DNA of 64,000 nt from Pelecanus crispus (GCF_030463565.1 NC_134675.1:19117862-19181861); one strand, 5' to 3'. Shown: positions 1-11,364, counted from the first letter of the stretch. Notes: generated by a model from the sequence alone, not told the origin. Program-made: numbers and translations.

Positions 1-10
1 GCTTTGCTAG

Positions 11-506
11 TGTACTGGTTTCGGCTGGCATAGAGTTAATTTTCTTCCTAGTAGCTAGCATAGTGCTGTGTTTTGGATTTAGTAGGAGAAGAATGTTGAT
101 AACATGCTGATGTTTTAATTGTTGCTAAGTAGTGCTTACAGTAGTCAAGGACTTTTCAGCTTCTCATGCCCTGCTAGGTGCACAAGAAACTGGGAGGGGG
201 CACAGCCAGAATAGTTGATCCAAACTGGCCAAAGGGCTATTCCATACCACATGACGTCATGCTCAGTATATAAACTGGGGGGAGTTGGCCAGGGATCGCT
301 GCTCGGGAAGCTGTGCCCCCTCCCAGTTCCTTGTGTGCCTGGCAGAGCACGGGAAGCTGAAAAGTCCTTGACTAACATAAGTACTACTTAACAACAACTA
401 AAAACATCAGCATGTTATCAACATTCTTCTCCTACTAAATCCAAAACACAGCACTATGCCTGCTACTAGGAAGAAAATTAACTCTAGCCCAGCTGAAACC
501 AGGACA
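11..506. repeat. Inverted pair of LTR-B fragments (head-to-head LTR palindrome)
   Basis: Bases 11 to about 308 match the 5' part of the LTR used by the provirus at 18.1-25.1 kb, read in the TGTCCTGG-first direction, including a TGACGTCA site and a TATATAAA box. Bases about 311-506 are the same LTR start in reverse complement, ending in the expected ...CCAGGACA. Two arms of roughly 195 bp therefore face each other across a spacer of about 100 bp. No clear target duplication is visible. The block lies in an IL6ST intron. Confidence 0.8.
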
Positions 507-539
507 CACTGGCTTATGGTATAATAAAATTATTGGTCA

Positions 540-897
540 TGAGATTGTACTCAGCACTGCCGTCATTCCCATACTTCAGGAGCCATTTCTCAGAAACTAT
601 TAATAATTACACATTTTACCTCTTCTCCTTGGAAAACCAATCCGTGGGGGAGACAGAGGGGTACACTTTCCCCTGCTCCTTCACCATCCCTTTCTCCTTC
701 AGGCTAGTCACAACAGCTCTTGAGAGTTCTGAATGTCCTTGGGATGTTCAAACCAGCATGTTCCTATTGCTATGTCCCCTGAATGCAGTTCAGGTCTTGT
801 TTAAGGTTAAACAACTATTTAAGAATATCATCCAGAGATCAACCCCCATGATGGGCACTGCGGCCACTGCATGTATGCAGGACAACCATACTGTATA
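540..897 (+). pseudogene. Decayed gag-like internal fragment of an ERV-B relative
   Basis: The plus strand reads open for about 120 codons, and its last third matches the Gag of the provirus at 22.4-24.4 kb: a hydrophobic stretch followed by a Lys-Gln-x-Phe-Lys-Asn-Ile-Ile-Gln-Arg-Ser-Thr-Pro motif. The rest is only loosely similar. It sits just downstream of the plus-oriented LTR arm at 11-308, as expected for a 5' LTR followed by gag, but the intervening inverted LTR arm shows the element was rearranged. No pol follows. It is a relict inside an IL6ST intron, not a host exon. Confidence 0.6.
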
Positions 898-1304
898 AGG
901 TACAGCAAGTTCAAAAAAGCATCCCAACACTGTACAGCATTTGCCCAAGCTTTAAATGACATTTAGATCAGTAGTTTTGCATGCACATGGGAAGACCAAA
1001 GTTTATGAATGTTCTAGGTATTGCATGTACAAAATGAAAATTCAAAATAAACATACTGAAACATGAGGGGGAGGAGAGCAGAGAAGTCCATAAATAAGAG
1101 ACCAAGTCACTGTATTCTAGATTGCCAAAAACCCTAGCTCACAGCCTTCATGAGTAGGCCAGATAAACTACCTTGGGAGGCCACATAAGTCCTAAAGATA
1201 ATAAAGCGAACACTCTGAACTGCAGCAGTAAGGGAACTTCTGCTGCAGTTTGACAAATGGCTGGGTTACAGCAGAAGAGTGACAAGGGACATTACTTGAA
1301 TTAC

Positions 1305-1456
1305 CTTCATCCAATTTGTTTCACCAATGATCCTATAGCGATTATTGGATTTCAGTTTCATCACAGCTGCTGAAATACGGTTCTCCCAGGAAAGCTTCAG
1401 AACAGTAGGCAGTATTCCCGAGTTGACTAATAAGTTGTGGGGAGACAGAGGTTTAA
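1305..1456 (-). CDS. IL6ST: IL6ST (gp130) exon, first half of fibronectin domain D3
   Basis: On the minus strand an AG acceptor (1458-1457) and a GT donor (1304-1303) bound a 152-nt open exon. The peptide runs from Val-Lys-Pro-x-x-Pro-His-Asn-Leu through Leu-Lys-Leu-Ser-Trp to Thr-Asn-Trp-Met-Lys, matching the start of gp130 D3, the cytokine-binding fibronectin III module whose second half carries the WSxWS box. It enters with two bases completing a codon and ends on a codon boundary, consistent with the upstream exon at 1799-1959, which ends after one base. The WSxWS exon is not seen to the left and is presumably outside the window. One oddity is Ser-Asn-Asn-Arg-Tyr where human gp130 has Tyr-Asn-Ile-Gln-Tyr. 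Confidence 0.88.
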
Positions 1457-1798
1457 CTAGAAAAGAAGTTAGAGTCAACTCTACAGCTGTATTATTTTAT
1501 CATGCCTCTAGCAGTTGGTACACTATGCTGTAACACTACCATTAAGGCCTCTCACAATCTCAAATGGCTGCTACTTCACACCAGTTTCTAAAGCAGATTA
1601 TTTAACAAGAACTTGCTATCTGAATGGTGATCAAATCTCTCACCTTCCCTACCTTTGTCCAGCACAGTTCAAGTTCTAGTCAACAATATTTTGGCAGTGT
1701 TTATTTTTATACTGAAGAAACATTAATATGCCAATTCAGCAATTTGCACAAAAGCTGCAGTTGTATGTACTACGAAAGCTTAAGAGGCATATAGTTAC

Positions 1799-1959
1799 CA
1801 ATCTCAATGGGATCAAAACCGAGATGATCAGATTCAGCCTTTCCAAGAACATTTGCTGCTTCTACCCAGACTTCCAGGTTAACAAAGAACTGAACATCAG
1901 TAATGGTACAAGAATTATTTACATCTTTTGGTATGCAGTCAGGAAAGATATCTCGTGGC
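1799..1959 (-). CDS. IL6ST: IL6ST (gp130) exon, second half of fibronectin domain D2
   Basis: The exon is bounded on the minus strand by a TTTATTTAG acceptor and a GTAACT donor. Its 161 nt encode Pro-Asp-Cys, then Ser-Cys-Thr-Ile, Phe-Phe-Val-Asn-Leu-Glu-Val-Trp-Val-Glu-Ala, Leu-Gly-Lys and Phe-Asp-Pro-Ile. This corresponds to the second half of gp130 D2, part of the membrane-distal cytokine-binding module. It needs two bases from an upstream exon to complete its first codon and leaves one base over, matching the exon at 1305-1456. The acceptor lies only about 75 bp from the 5' edge of a CR1 insertion. The Ig exon at 5123-5428 cannot splice to it in frame (see findings). Confidence 0.88.
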
Positions 1960-2036
1960 CTAAATAAAAAAGGAAAAACAAGATAGAAAGCATTAAGTTT
2001 GGTTTCCTTCAGAGAATCTTTTTAAGTTCTCGATTC

Positions 2037-4398
2037 TGGGTGATGCCAAGCAGAGGGGCAGCAAAACTGTTACGATGGACTTCCGGAGGGCAGACTTTGG
2101 CCTCTTCAGGACGCTAGTTGGGAAAGTCCCTTGGGAGGCAGTCCTGAAAAGCAAAGGGGTCCAGGAAGGCTGGGCCTTCTTCAAGAAGGAAGTCTTAAGG
2201 GCGCAGGAGCGGGCTGTCACCGCGTGCCATAAGACCAACCGGTGGGGAAAACGACCGGCCTGGCTGAATAGGGAGCTTTTGCGGGGACTCAGGGAAAAAA
2301 GGAGAGTCTACCGCCTTTGGAAGAAGGGGCGGGCAACTCAGGAGGAGTACAGGGATCTTGTCAGGTCCTGCAGGGAGGAAATTAGGCAAAAGCCCAGCTA
2401 GAACTCAATCTGGCCACTGTTGTAAAAGATAATAAAAAATGCTTTTACAAGTACATTAGCAATAAAAGGAGAGCCAAGGAGGATCTCCATCCTTTGCTGG
2501 ATGCGGGGGGGGGAGGAACATTGTCACCGAGGACAAGGAAAAGGCTGAGGTACTTAAAGCCTTCTTTGCCTCTGTGTTTAACAGCCAGACCGGTCATCCC
2601 CAGGGTACTCAGGCCCCTGAGCTAGAGGATAGGGATGGGGAGCAGAATGGAGCCCTCATAGTCCAGGAGGAAGCACTTAATGACCTGCTATGCCACCTGG
2701 ACAATCACAAGTCTATGGGGCCAGATGGGATCCACCCGAGAGTACTGAGGGAGCTGGCAGAGGAGCTCGCCAAGCCACTTTCCATCATCTATCAGCAGTC
2801 CTGGTTAACAGGGGAGGTCCCTGATGACTGGAGGCTTGCCAATGTGACGCCCATCTACAAGAAGGGCCAGAAGGAGGACCCGGGGAACTACAGGCCTGTC
2901 AGCCTGACCTCGGTGCTGGGGAAGATTATGGAGAGGTTCATCTTGAGCGAACTCAACAGGCAAGTGCAGGTCAACCAGGGGATCAGGCCCAGCCAGCATG
3001 GGTTCATGAAAGGCAGGTCCTGCTTGACCAACCTGATCTCCTTTTATGACCTGGTGACCCGCCTGGTAGATGATGGAAAGGCTGTGGATGTCATTTACCT
3101 GGACTTCAGCAAAGCTTTTGACACCATCTCCCACAATATTCTCCTTGGGAAGCTGGCAGCTCATGGCTTGGACGGGAGTAGTCTTCGCTGGGTAAAAAAC
3201 TGGTTGGGTGGCCGAGCCCAGAGAGTAGTGGTGAATGGAGTTAAGTCCAGTTGGCAGCCAGTCACAAGTGGTGTTCCCCAGGGCTCTGTTTTGGGGCCAG
3301 CCTTGTTTAATATCTTTATCGATGATCTGGATGAGGGGATTGAGTGCACCCTCAGCAAGTTTGCAGACGACACCAAACTGGGTGGGAGTGTCGATCTGCT
3401 GGAGGGTAGGATGGCCCTGCAGAGGGACCTGGACAGGCTGGACCGATGGGCTGACGCCAACTGTATGAGGTTCAACAAAGCCAAGTGCTGGGTCCTACAC
3501 TTTGGGCACAACAACCCCATGCAGCGCTACAGGCTTGGGGAAGAGTGGCTGGAAAGCTGCCTGGCCGAAAAGGACCTGGGGTGTTGGTAGACAGCCGGCT
3601 GAACATGAGCCAGCTGTGCCCAGGCGGTCAAGAAGGCCAACAGCATCCTGGCTTGTATCAGGAATAGTGTGGCCAGCAGGAGCAGGGAGGTGATTGTCCC
3701 CCTGTACTTGGTGCTGGTGAGGCCGCACTTGGAATACTGTGTCCAGTTTTGGGCCCCTCAATACAAGAAGGACATTGAGGTGCTGGAGCGTGTCCAGAGA
3801 AGGGCAACAAAGCTGGTGAAGGGTCAAGAGAACAAGTCTTATGAGGAGCAGCTGAGGGAACTGGGATTGTTTAGTCTGGAGAAGAGGAGGCTGAGGGGAG
3901 ACCTTATCGCTCTCTACAACTACCTGAAAGGAGGTTGTAGTGAGGTGGGTGTTGGTCTCTTCTCCCAAGTAGTTAGCGATAGGACAAGAGGAAATGGGCT
4001 CAAGCTGTGCCAGGGGAGGTTTAGATTGGATATTAGGAAAAATTTCTTCACAGAAAGGGTAGTCAAGCATTGGAACAGGCTGCCCAGATAGGTGGTGGAG
4101 TCACCATCCCTAGAAGTGTTCAAAAAACGTGTAGACATGGCACTTTGGGACATGGTTTAGTGGGCATGGGGGTGTTGGGTTGATGATTGGAATGATGATC
4201 TTAGAGGTCTTTTCCAAGCTTAATTATTCCTAATTTTTACTTTCATTAAAAAAACAATCCAGCCACCAAGCCAGGAGGCGTGGCGCTGCTACTCTACCCT
4301 TAATTGGTTTAGTGGTGGACTTGGTAATGTGAGATTAATGGTTGGACTGGATGATCTTAAAGGTCTTTTCCAACCTAAACGATTCTATGATTCTATGA
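2037..4398 (+). mobile_element. CR1 LINE, 5'-truncated, with reverse transcriptase ORF
   Basis: The element carries the end of the CR1 ORF2 endonuclease-linker region (open 2075-2401) and a reverse transcriptase segment (open 2574-3590) with Asp-Phe-Ser-Lys-Ala-Phe-Asp, Gly-Val-Pro-Gln-Gly-Ser and Phe-Ala-Asp-Asp blocks. The C-terminal part continues in another frame at 3669-4091. Frame changes near 2400, 2510 and 3590 show it is inactive. The 3' end has two copies of the terminal segment (about 4150-4200 and 4330-4390) separated by a linker, then ATTCTATG repeats. It lies antisense within IL6ST, between the Ig and D2 exons, and starts about 75 bp from the D2 exon acceptor. Confidence 0.92.
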
Positions 4399-5122
4399 AC
4401 TGCAATACCTTTTGACAACACTAGGAGGCAACATAATTCATTAGCCATTCATACTCGGGAATTAAGGACACATGAACACTTATCCATTATTTTATAAACT
4501 GTCCACCAACTAATTAAAAAGTAGTATATGAAGTGATTTGTATTACTTTGAGGACCTCAGTCTTGTCTCAAAGAGCACTTGCTCAGAACTATGCAAGTGC
4601 TATTGTGCTTAAACAAGGAAAGTTTATAATTAGGTAAAAGTATTTTCTTACATATAACAGTAGAGTAGTCCAAATAGTATGTTCCATCCGTAAGACAGTT
4701 CAGGCTTGATTTAGTGGTGCAGATGGACTAATTATTTCTCAGTCCGTTAATGAAGAAAACATTTAGTAGGACATATGACCTTATTGTATTTCCTTGAACA
4801 TTAAACGGCAGCAAGTAATTTGTTTCCTAGGATCTATTTCAGTTAAATTCACATCATCTTTCTGAAATTTAAATCTTCCTGCTTTAACGTTTTTCTGTTC
4901 ATTAAATACTCGAGTAGTTTATTTTTCAGAAAACTTTATTCTGTGGATATTTACCAGCTTTGATGGCACATAATTTGATAGTGGTTTTATACAGTTATCT
5001 AGGAGCTGAGGAAATGGAAATAAGTGTCTCGTGCACACTTCTCATTGTTCGCATTCTCTTCCCTGTTTCTCAGAAGCAATTTTCTTAAGACCAGAATAAA
5101 AGGCAAGAAAAACAGTACTTAC
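4399..5122. other. IL6ST intron remainder between CR1 and the Ig exon
   Basis: This is AT-rich sequence. The missing D2 first-half exon was looked for on the minus strand here by its conserved Cys-X-Trp codon pattern, and no occurrence was found. A short open stretch near 4665-4730 has a good donor but the wrong phase and no matching residues. Nothing else is recognised. Confidence 0.5.
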
Positions 5123-5428
5123 AGCCTAATGTAACTGTAATTCCATAAATGTTCCGCTCAGTCTGTCCATCTGTTAAAATGGTGCAGGTCAGAGGAGTAG
5201 CTAGTGAAGAAGTGTCATTAAATGTGACACTGGAAACTGTTCTGTTTATTTCATGATATTGTTCTTTAGGTATCACTCTATTTTTAACTTTCCAGATAAT
5301 TTGATTAGCATATATATTGCCAAAGTCAACACAGCTCTCATTCAAAATACATAATGCTGTGAAATTGGAACCAAGGGCCAATACAGGAGACTCTGCGATG
5401 ATATGACCACACGGCCGTACAAGTCCAC
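5123..5428 (-). CDS. IL6ST: IL6ST (gp130) exon, N-terminal Ig-like domain D1
   Basis: This minus-strand exon of 306 nt lies between a TTTCAG acceptor and a GTAAGT donor. It encodes the whole Ig-like D1: Pro-Cys-Gly-His near the start, Ser-Asn-Phe-Thr-Ala-Leu-Cys, Ile-Ile-Trp-Lys, Ile-Pro-Lys-Glu-Gln-Tyr, Asn-Arg-Thr-x-Ser-Ser-Val-Thr-Phe, Leu-Thr-Cys and Tyr-Gly-Ile-Thr. The spacing of cysteines and the Asn-X-Thr sites match gp130, where D1 contacts cytokine in the higher-order receptor complex at the cell surface. The first codon is completed by the last G of the signal-peptide exon (6574-6640). The exon ends one base into a codon, so the next exon must begin with two bases. Confidence 0.93.
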
Positions 5429-6573
5429 CTGAAACTAAAAAGAAAGGCATCAATTAAAAAAAAAAAAAAAACAAACACCTAAAGAGCATTCCATAATCAA
5501 TATTGCCAATACAACACTACTGTAATGTTAAAAATATTACAACATGTGCCTAAGCAGGAAATTAATTAGTTACTTGACAGTTATAAAACTGAAATGCATT
5601 AGTGGACCACTAAGCACAGATTTAAGGGGCAAAACCAGTGTAGTGTTCCCTAGGCTTTGTAAAAACATTTTACCAAGCAAGAAAAGCTCAATTAATAAAC
5701 AAGGGCCTTTAGAGAGAGAGGAGAGTCAAGGATTGAATGTTTAGTATGCTTTGAAGGAGGAGGATAATATACTTGAGGTTACTCTTGCAGTTAAAAAGGT
5801 ATTTTTCTGTTGAGAAAGTTAAGAAAAAATTGGGATAAGTGTGCACCTTTGTTGTGATGGACTAGTTTTAGAAGCGTTACATGCAGTTAAATAATTGAGT
5901 TGTCTATTTCAAAAGCTTCAATATGTATCCTATAAGAGTATCTGCAAATTATAGTGAACTCTGCACATTTGATAGTACTCTTACAAAGGAACTTCAACAC
6001 AATAACGTTGTGACTATTGCTACACTGGCACATAAATAGAAAAGTGTCAAGTTTTAAAGATGAAAGGTCAGCTGACTGAAATATTGCTTGAATCAACAGC
6101 CATACTAAACATCTTCAAGATGATAATTTGCTATACAATAGAAATGGCCTGTGGCTCTAACCTGATCATAGAGCCTACAACACCAGTTCACTGGTAGCTT
6201 ATTGCTTTAACAGCTGTTTAGTCTAAGACATGCTTTCATTTAGATACCATTTGGCATATGTGCAATTAAACTACAGTCTGCTACAGTTACCAACTCCAGT
6301 GATGTCAGCAGAACCAAAGCAATCTTCCACTGACCAAAGTTGATTCATTATCTCTGTACACAGACCAGTAATGAATGGAAGCAGAAGTTAGTATTGGTTT
6401 AAACACTGCATTATTTTACCAGATTAAGAGCACAGCCTAGGTGTCTCTATCCTAATACATCTCACTTTCTGCCCCCACCCCACAAGTATCTACAGAAAAA
6501 GCAAATATGTGCTTCAAGCATCCAATTAAAGAAGTTCTACAAGTCTCTTATATTTGAAAGACAGAAGTCTTAC
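5429..6573. other. IL6ST intron
   Basis: AT-rich intron between the Ig exon and the signal-peptide exon. No recognised repeat or exon is seen here. Confidence 0.6.
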
Positions 6574-6654
6574 CTTCAAGAGAACAAATATTCAAGAACA
6601 GATATAAGCCATAGGCCACCCAGTTCCACCCAGAAAACATGCTGCACAGAATTC
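6574..6654 (-). CDS. IL6ST: IL6ST exon with start codon and signal peptide
   Basis: An acceptor (AG at 6656-6655) and a GTAAGA donor bound this exon. The ATG is at 6640-6638, leaving 14 nt of 5' UTR in the exon. From the ATG, 22 codons plus one base encode a signal peptide: Met-Phe-Ser-Gly-Trp, then a hydrophobic core of Val-Ala-Tyr-Gly-Leu-Tyr-Leu-Phe-Leu, ending Cys-Ser-Leu-Glu. The one-base remainder fits the two-base start of the Ig exon exactly, giving Gly-Gly-Leu at the junction. The primary sequence of this signal peptide differs from mammals, as usual for the family; the call rests on splice phase, position and character. Confidence 0.85.
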
Positions 6655-9600
6655 CTATAACAGAGAAAGATAATTTTTTTTTTATTATTTAAGCTACTAT
6701 TCTTCACTTTAGATCACTGTCAAATTCAGATCTGTATTTGATCTATGACAATTTCTCAGGTATGCACGTTTACTTTCCTGAAAGAGTTAGTATCTTCCCA
6801 CTCTAGAGAAAGAATGGGGCATATTCTTTCCATTTTACTCACTGCTATAACAAAATCTAATGTCTATTTAAGATAACTGATATAGTTTAAAGCCTCTTTA
6901 GTTACAAATTTAAGAAATGCATCAGCTTAAGGTTTTCCTGTCATATATGGAAACAAACTTCACTTGTACTTCTGTGGGAGGTTCAGTTAGAATAGAGAGC
7001 TTAACACTGTGGCTCAGGTTTTAAAGCAGAACCCTATGAATTACGGTTACCATACTTATCTACCTTTCAGAGACACTGATATAAACACCTTATACAAGGT
7101 TCAGAACAACTCACCACAAAACCAAGTGTCTCATTCACAAGAGTGACTTAAAGTACATTTAAGAATTACAAAGCACAACACTTCCATGTCAAGAACTGTT
7201 GACTACTGCAGGAAAAAGCATTACATAATTCAAAAACCTTACAAAGGAGTTCGTAATTCCTCAAAAGTTGGAAAACTTTGGGGTTTTCAACATCTTATGT
7301 TCTTTATTTCTGTATTGCAGCAGAGCTCACTTGTTTTCCCTTTTGACAACTCTACAAAACAGTTTAGAGAAACTGAAGCATTCACAAGGCAGCTTCCACT
7401 TCAGTCGTTTTGAAGTCACAAAGTCTCATCTGGATTTCTCAACTTGCAGTTATAAAGCAGCCCTAAATTACTAAAAGCAAGTGACCATTCACTAGATACT
7501 AGGCATATGAGCTATATCATGTTTAGTTATATTTATGCATCTTGAAAGGAATAGGTAGATTGGCTTAGTCAAATAGGGCATCTAGTCCACAAGCTTATTT
7601 CTACAAGCAGACTTCATCTTGTTCTTATAGCTAGAAGCTAAACATATAATTTCTAGGTTTACTAAGATTTGAGATGAGATTTCCTGTAGCATCCCTGCTT
7701 CTTAAGTTTTATTTTCACTGATCTGACAAAGCTCCTTCGGAAACTGGTATTCTGAGCTTTACCCCATAAAAGGCAACTCACTAATAAGTTTAAAGGAAAT
7801 CCACATTTTTCCTTAGAAAGGAAAGTTTAAAAGCTGCATTTACTATTATCAGAGGGAAAAGAAATTGCAGTTTATGACTGGAAATACTCCTTGGTTTTGA
7901 TTGCATGTAGTTGTGCTGGTTTTGGTTGGGATAGAGTTAATTTTATTCATAGTAGCTTGTTGTGCTCTATTAAGGATAGACCTTACTTATTAATAATTAT
8001 TAAAAGCTATTTAAGTTGAACAATTTGAGTTGCAGAAGGATCTGAAGCTCCTGAGAACCCTGATGCCAGCTACAAGCTAGGTAGAAAGAAGCAGCTCCAC
8101 TTTCCTGCTAATTGCCAAAAGCTGCTGAACAGCAGCAAATGCAGGTTCTACACTGAAGAAAGAGGAAAGAGTGAAGCAGGTGTAAAAGGCAAAAAGGAAG
8201 TTTTTTTTAAAGAATGTTCAATATAGGATTTCTCTCTCAGAAAAAGCATTTGGTATCACAATCAGCGCCACATTAGAACAGCAGCAATGTCAGCTAATTA
8301 CTGCATCATTACAAAGTTATTGGTTTTCTTTTTGGTAATTACTTATTTCAGGTTAAACAATATTTCCACAAAACTATTAAAAAACTGCTAGTGTTAAAAT
8401 CATATTAAGTTATATTAATTATGGCTCAGGTTAATAAAAGTATACTGTGAAACACCTGAAGGAACATAAAAGCCAACACTTAAAAAGCAATAACCAACTC
8501 AACAGAAATAAACAATAATATAGAATTATCACATATTTTGCTCTAAAGTAGAATGTTTTTCATGAGAAGTCAAAATGAGATTACTTCATCTTTTTAAAAA
8601 AATGCCATTTCTATATTCAACTGTTTTCCAGACTTGGAATACATTTTAGTTGTTCTGAGCAGATTGATTTACACATGGGAAACTGAAGTCCACATCTCTA
8701 CTATTTTGCACTTTGGGAAGTTTAGTATCTGTTTCAAGAGAGCAAAGAAAACCTCCAGTTTATAGTACTATTCCACTGTACTCAGCTCCCAAAAGGCAAG
8801 AGAACTGAAACTCATGCTCCATTACCTGCAATAGAAAATTAAGTGGAAAATCCAGTCACCTACAGTACAGGAAACAAGCAGTTGTGACTATAGTGTCAAA
8901 ATCACACTACAGTGCAGCATATATCTGCTTTTAGGCTGTTCTGATGTATTTTACTTTTTCCCCTGCTGATCAATGCAGTTGCAAGATTGAAGCTACACAC
9001 CTCTGAACCCACAAAGTGGCTATCACAATCCCTTCTAGTGTGTGCTATTTTTTTTTTAAACCGCTAGTCTCTGACTTTTACAAGCTTGATTCTTAATTGA
9101 AATTTAGTTCTAGGGGAAACAACCAGAGTTACACTAAACTTCCTTCCATCCATCCTGCCTAGATGAAAGCCGTAGAAAAAAGAAAAAATATGGTGGGGCT
9201 GATAACTAACAAAACAAGCAGCCATACTTCAGATCAGAGTAAGGAACAGATTTCTATGGAAACTAGTGTTTTTTAATGTGAGCATATAAATATGCTCAGG
9301 TGCAGAAACCCTGCATATAAGCTATACCAAAACTTTAAACACAGTGCCATCATTCAAGAGAAATGCTGCTAAACACCAATTGTCCACCATTAACTGCTTT
9401 GAGTCAGACTAAGTTGCAAGTCTGAACAACAGAAAACTCAATAGTTTCAGCAATTACACAGCACAGTCTTCTGTTTTACAGACCGATGCAGTGTATTAGG
9501 AATCTAAGGTGAAAGTTCAACCTGATGCTGAATAAATATTGAAGAAGCTTTTTCTTTTTTTAAAAAAAGCCAAGTCAACATTTTATCTCTACTATGTAGT

Positions 9601-10721
9601 TGTGGACCACAAAGTGAAACAGTTTTTCCTTGCCAAGTCTAGTTAGGTACAATGTTAAGTGAAGAGGAAAGGGAGATAGAAGTTTGTCAGGTTACTTTCA
9701 CAGTTAAGTCTGCCAAAGAGGCAAGGGATCAAAGTCCATTGAAATACTACACAGTAAAACCAACATGATCATTTCATAACTACTGGTGGTGACAGTCCTT
9801 AACTCACAGAACATAAGTTATCTTAAAGAGGAAAAACCCTGTTAAAATGCTGAGATTACTTCAGTAAAGACAGACATGCAAAACTCATATACCATGAGAT
9901 CACCCCATTCAATCCCTAAATCATATGGGACTTCTATTCTTCTTCTTCACATCCTGCTACCATTTTGAAAGGAAAGCACTAAGCCTTTATGCCCAAATCT
10001 TAAACTGATGCTTCAGGCAGTGTCCTACAAAAACCTAATAACTCCCCTAAAGTCAACCAGCATTGTGTTTTATGATTAACCTGTGAATAACAGTTTTTGA
10101 AGAAACATCAGGCATTCATGAAAAATGGAAATCATTACTTATTCTGAGCAAAGAGAACTCTTACAAATTATTTTAATCTTATTTCATAAATAATGAAAAC
10201 AACCTCAAAATGAATACAGGTATATGTCATATGAGTTATCACCTATATATTCCATGGAGGTGACAATTACTGCCCAAGTGACCTACAAATGACAATTACA
10301 GTTTAAGAAAGTATAGCCAAAATGACGTTTTCTTGCCAGCAAAGCCAGCTTGCAAGTCGGGAAGTACAGATCACACCACAACCACCACAGGAAGGTGTTA
10401 GGTCTATTAAGGCTCATTATATCAATCACAAAAGCCCAAAGGTTGTTGGTGAACAGAAACTCCTCAAAAAAAAAACCCCACCCAACAGCTAAGCTTACAG
10501 CTTCAAGTGGTAATCTCTCACCAAGAATCCACATAGCACAGGCAGACAGAACAAGGAAACAGTATGTGAGTGATACTGCACATAGCAGCTACTGCTTGAG
10601 GTTTCATAACAAGCCAGGTAGTACAAACCCATCTAAAAGCTATAACTACGCTCAAGGAATTCTGATTACTCAAGCTGTAACTGCTTTCTAATTAGGAATA
10701 TTCCATCTGCAAACTTCCTTC
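6655..10721. other. IL6ST first intron, 3' part
   Basis: AT-rich intron sequence. An old fragment related to the LTR-B start (about 7912-7960, with a GGGATAGAGTTAATTTT-type core) is the only repeat recognised. No exon signal was found. Confidence 0.5.
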
Positions 10722-11361
10722 TGAAAGGGCTAAACCTCTGACAATACCTGACCCAGATAGTTTTAGTTACTTGCTGAAGCAGAGTAGATAAATAGGACAG
10801 ATATTTCGAAGAATGTGACTCCTTGTCTGGCACAATTAAAACAGATCTTAAGCTCGTTAGGCTTACTAAAGCACTGATAACATAGACTCAGGACACCTGT
10901 GCCAAGATTAGCACTCAAGGAACTGGTTTCATAACATTCCAAGGCCAAAGGACTGATGAGCTAATTCAATGACCATGTATGGACAAAGGAGGCCCAAAGT
11001 TCAACCAGTGGACAAGTGAGGAGGACCCCCGAAGACCACCAAAGAGGACGACTGCGCCTGCGGATTGGACATTTGCATATGTTAATGAGTTCCAGGAAAT
11101 CTCATGTTTGTTTATATGAATTCTCGGAAATCCTGTGAATATGTAGGACTTTATAGTATATAATCTTTGGAAGTTTGCCAAATCATTGGAGCACTCATGG
11201 TGGAACGATCCCCAGTGCTGCCCAGCGCTGCAATAAAGGATGCCTGCTTAATAGTAACTTTGTTGCTATTGAGTTGTATTTCGGGAACTTTCTGAATACT
11301 CCGTTTCCTCCTGTGGAGAGGTTCGGACGTTGAGGAATAGTATCCGCGAATTTTTGTATCA
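10722..11361 (+). mobile_element. ERV-A 5' LTR
   Basis: This 640-bp LTR starts TGAAAGGGC and ends GTATCA. It contains an ATTTGCAT octamer (11071-11078), two TTCNNNGAA motifs (11090-11098 and 11121-11129), a TATA-like run (11152-11163) and an AATAAA signal (11232-11237). It differs from the 3' LTR by a 21-bp indel and about two substitutions. Confidence 0.93.
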
Positions 11362-11364
11362 ATT

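Noticed and set aside
2574..3590. Reverse transcriptase ORF as a host gene or retron-like system
   Set aside because: It is the ORF2 reverse transcriptase of a truncated CR1 LINE, with the CR1 3' terminus downstream.
4665..4735. Possible missing IL6ST exon with Asp-Tyr-Ser-Thr-Val and a GTAAG donor
   Set aside because: Its reading phase does not fit the flanking exons, the in-phase reading has an early stop, and the Cys-X-Trp pattern is absent.
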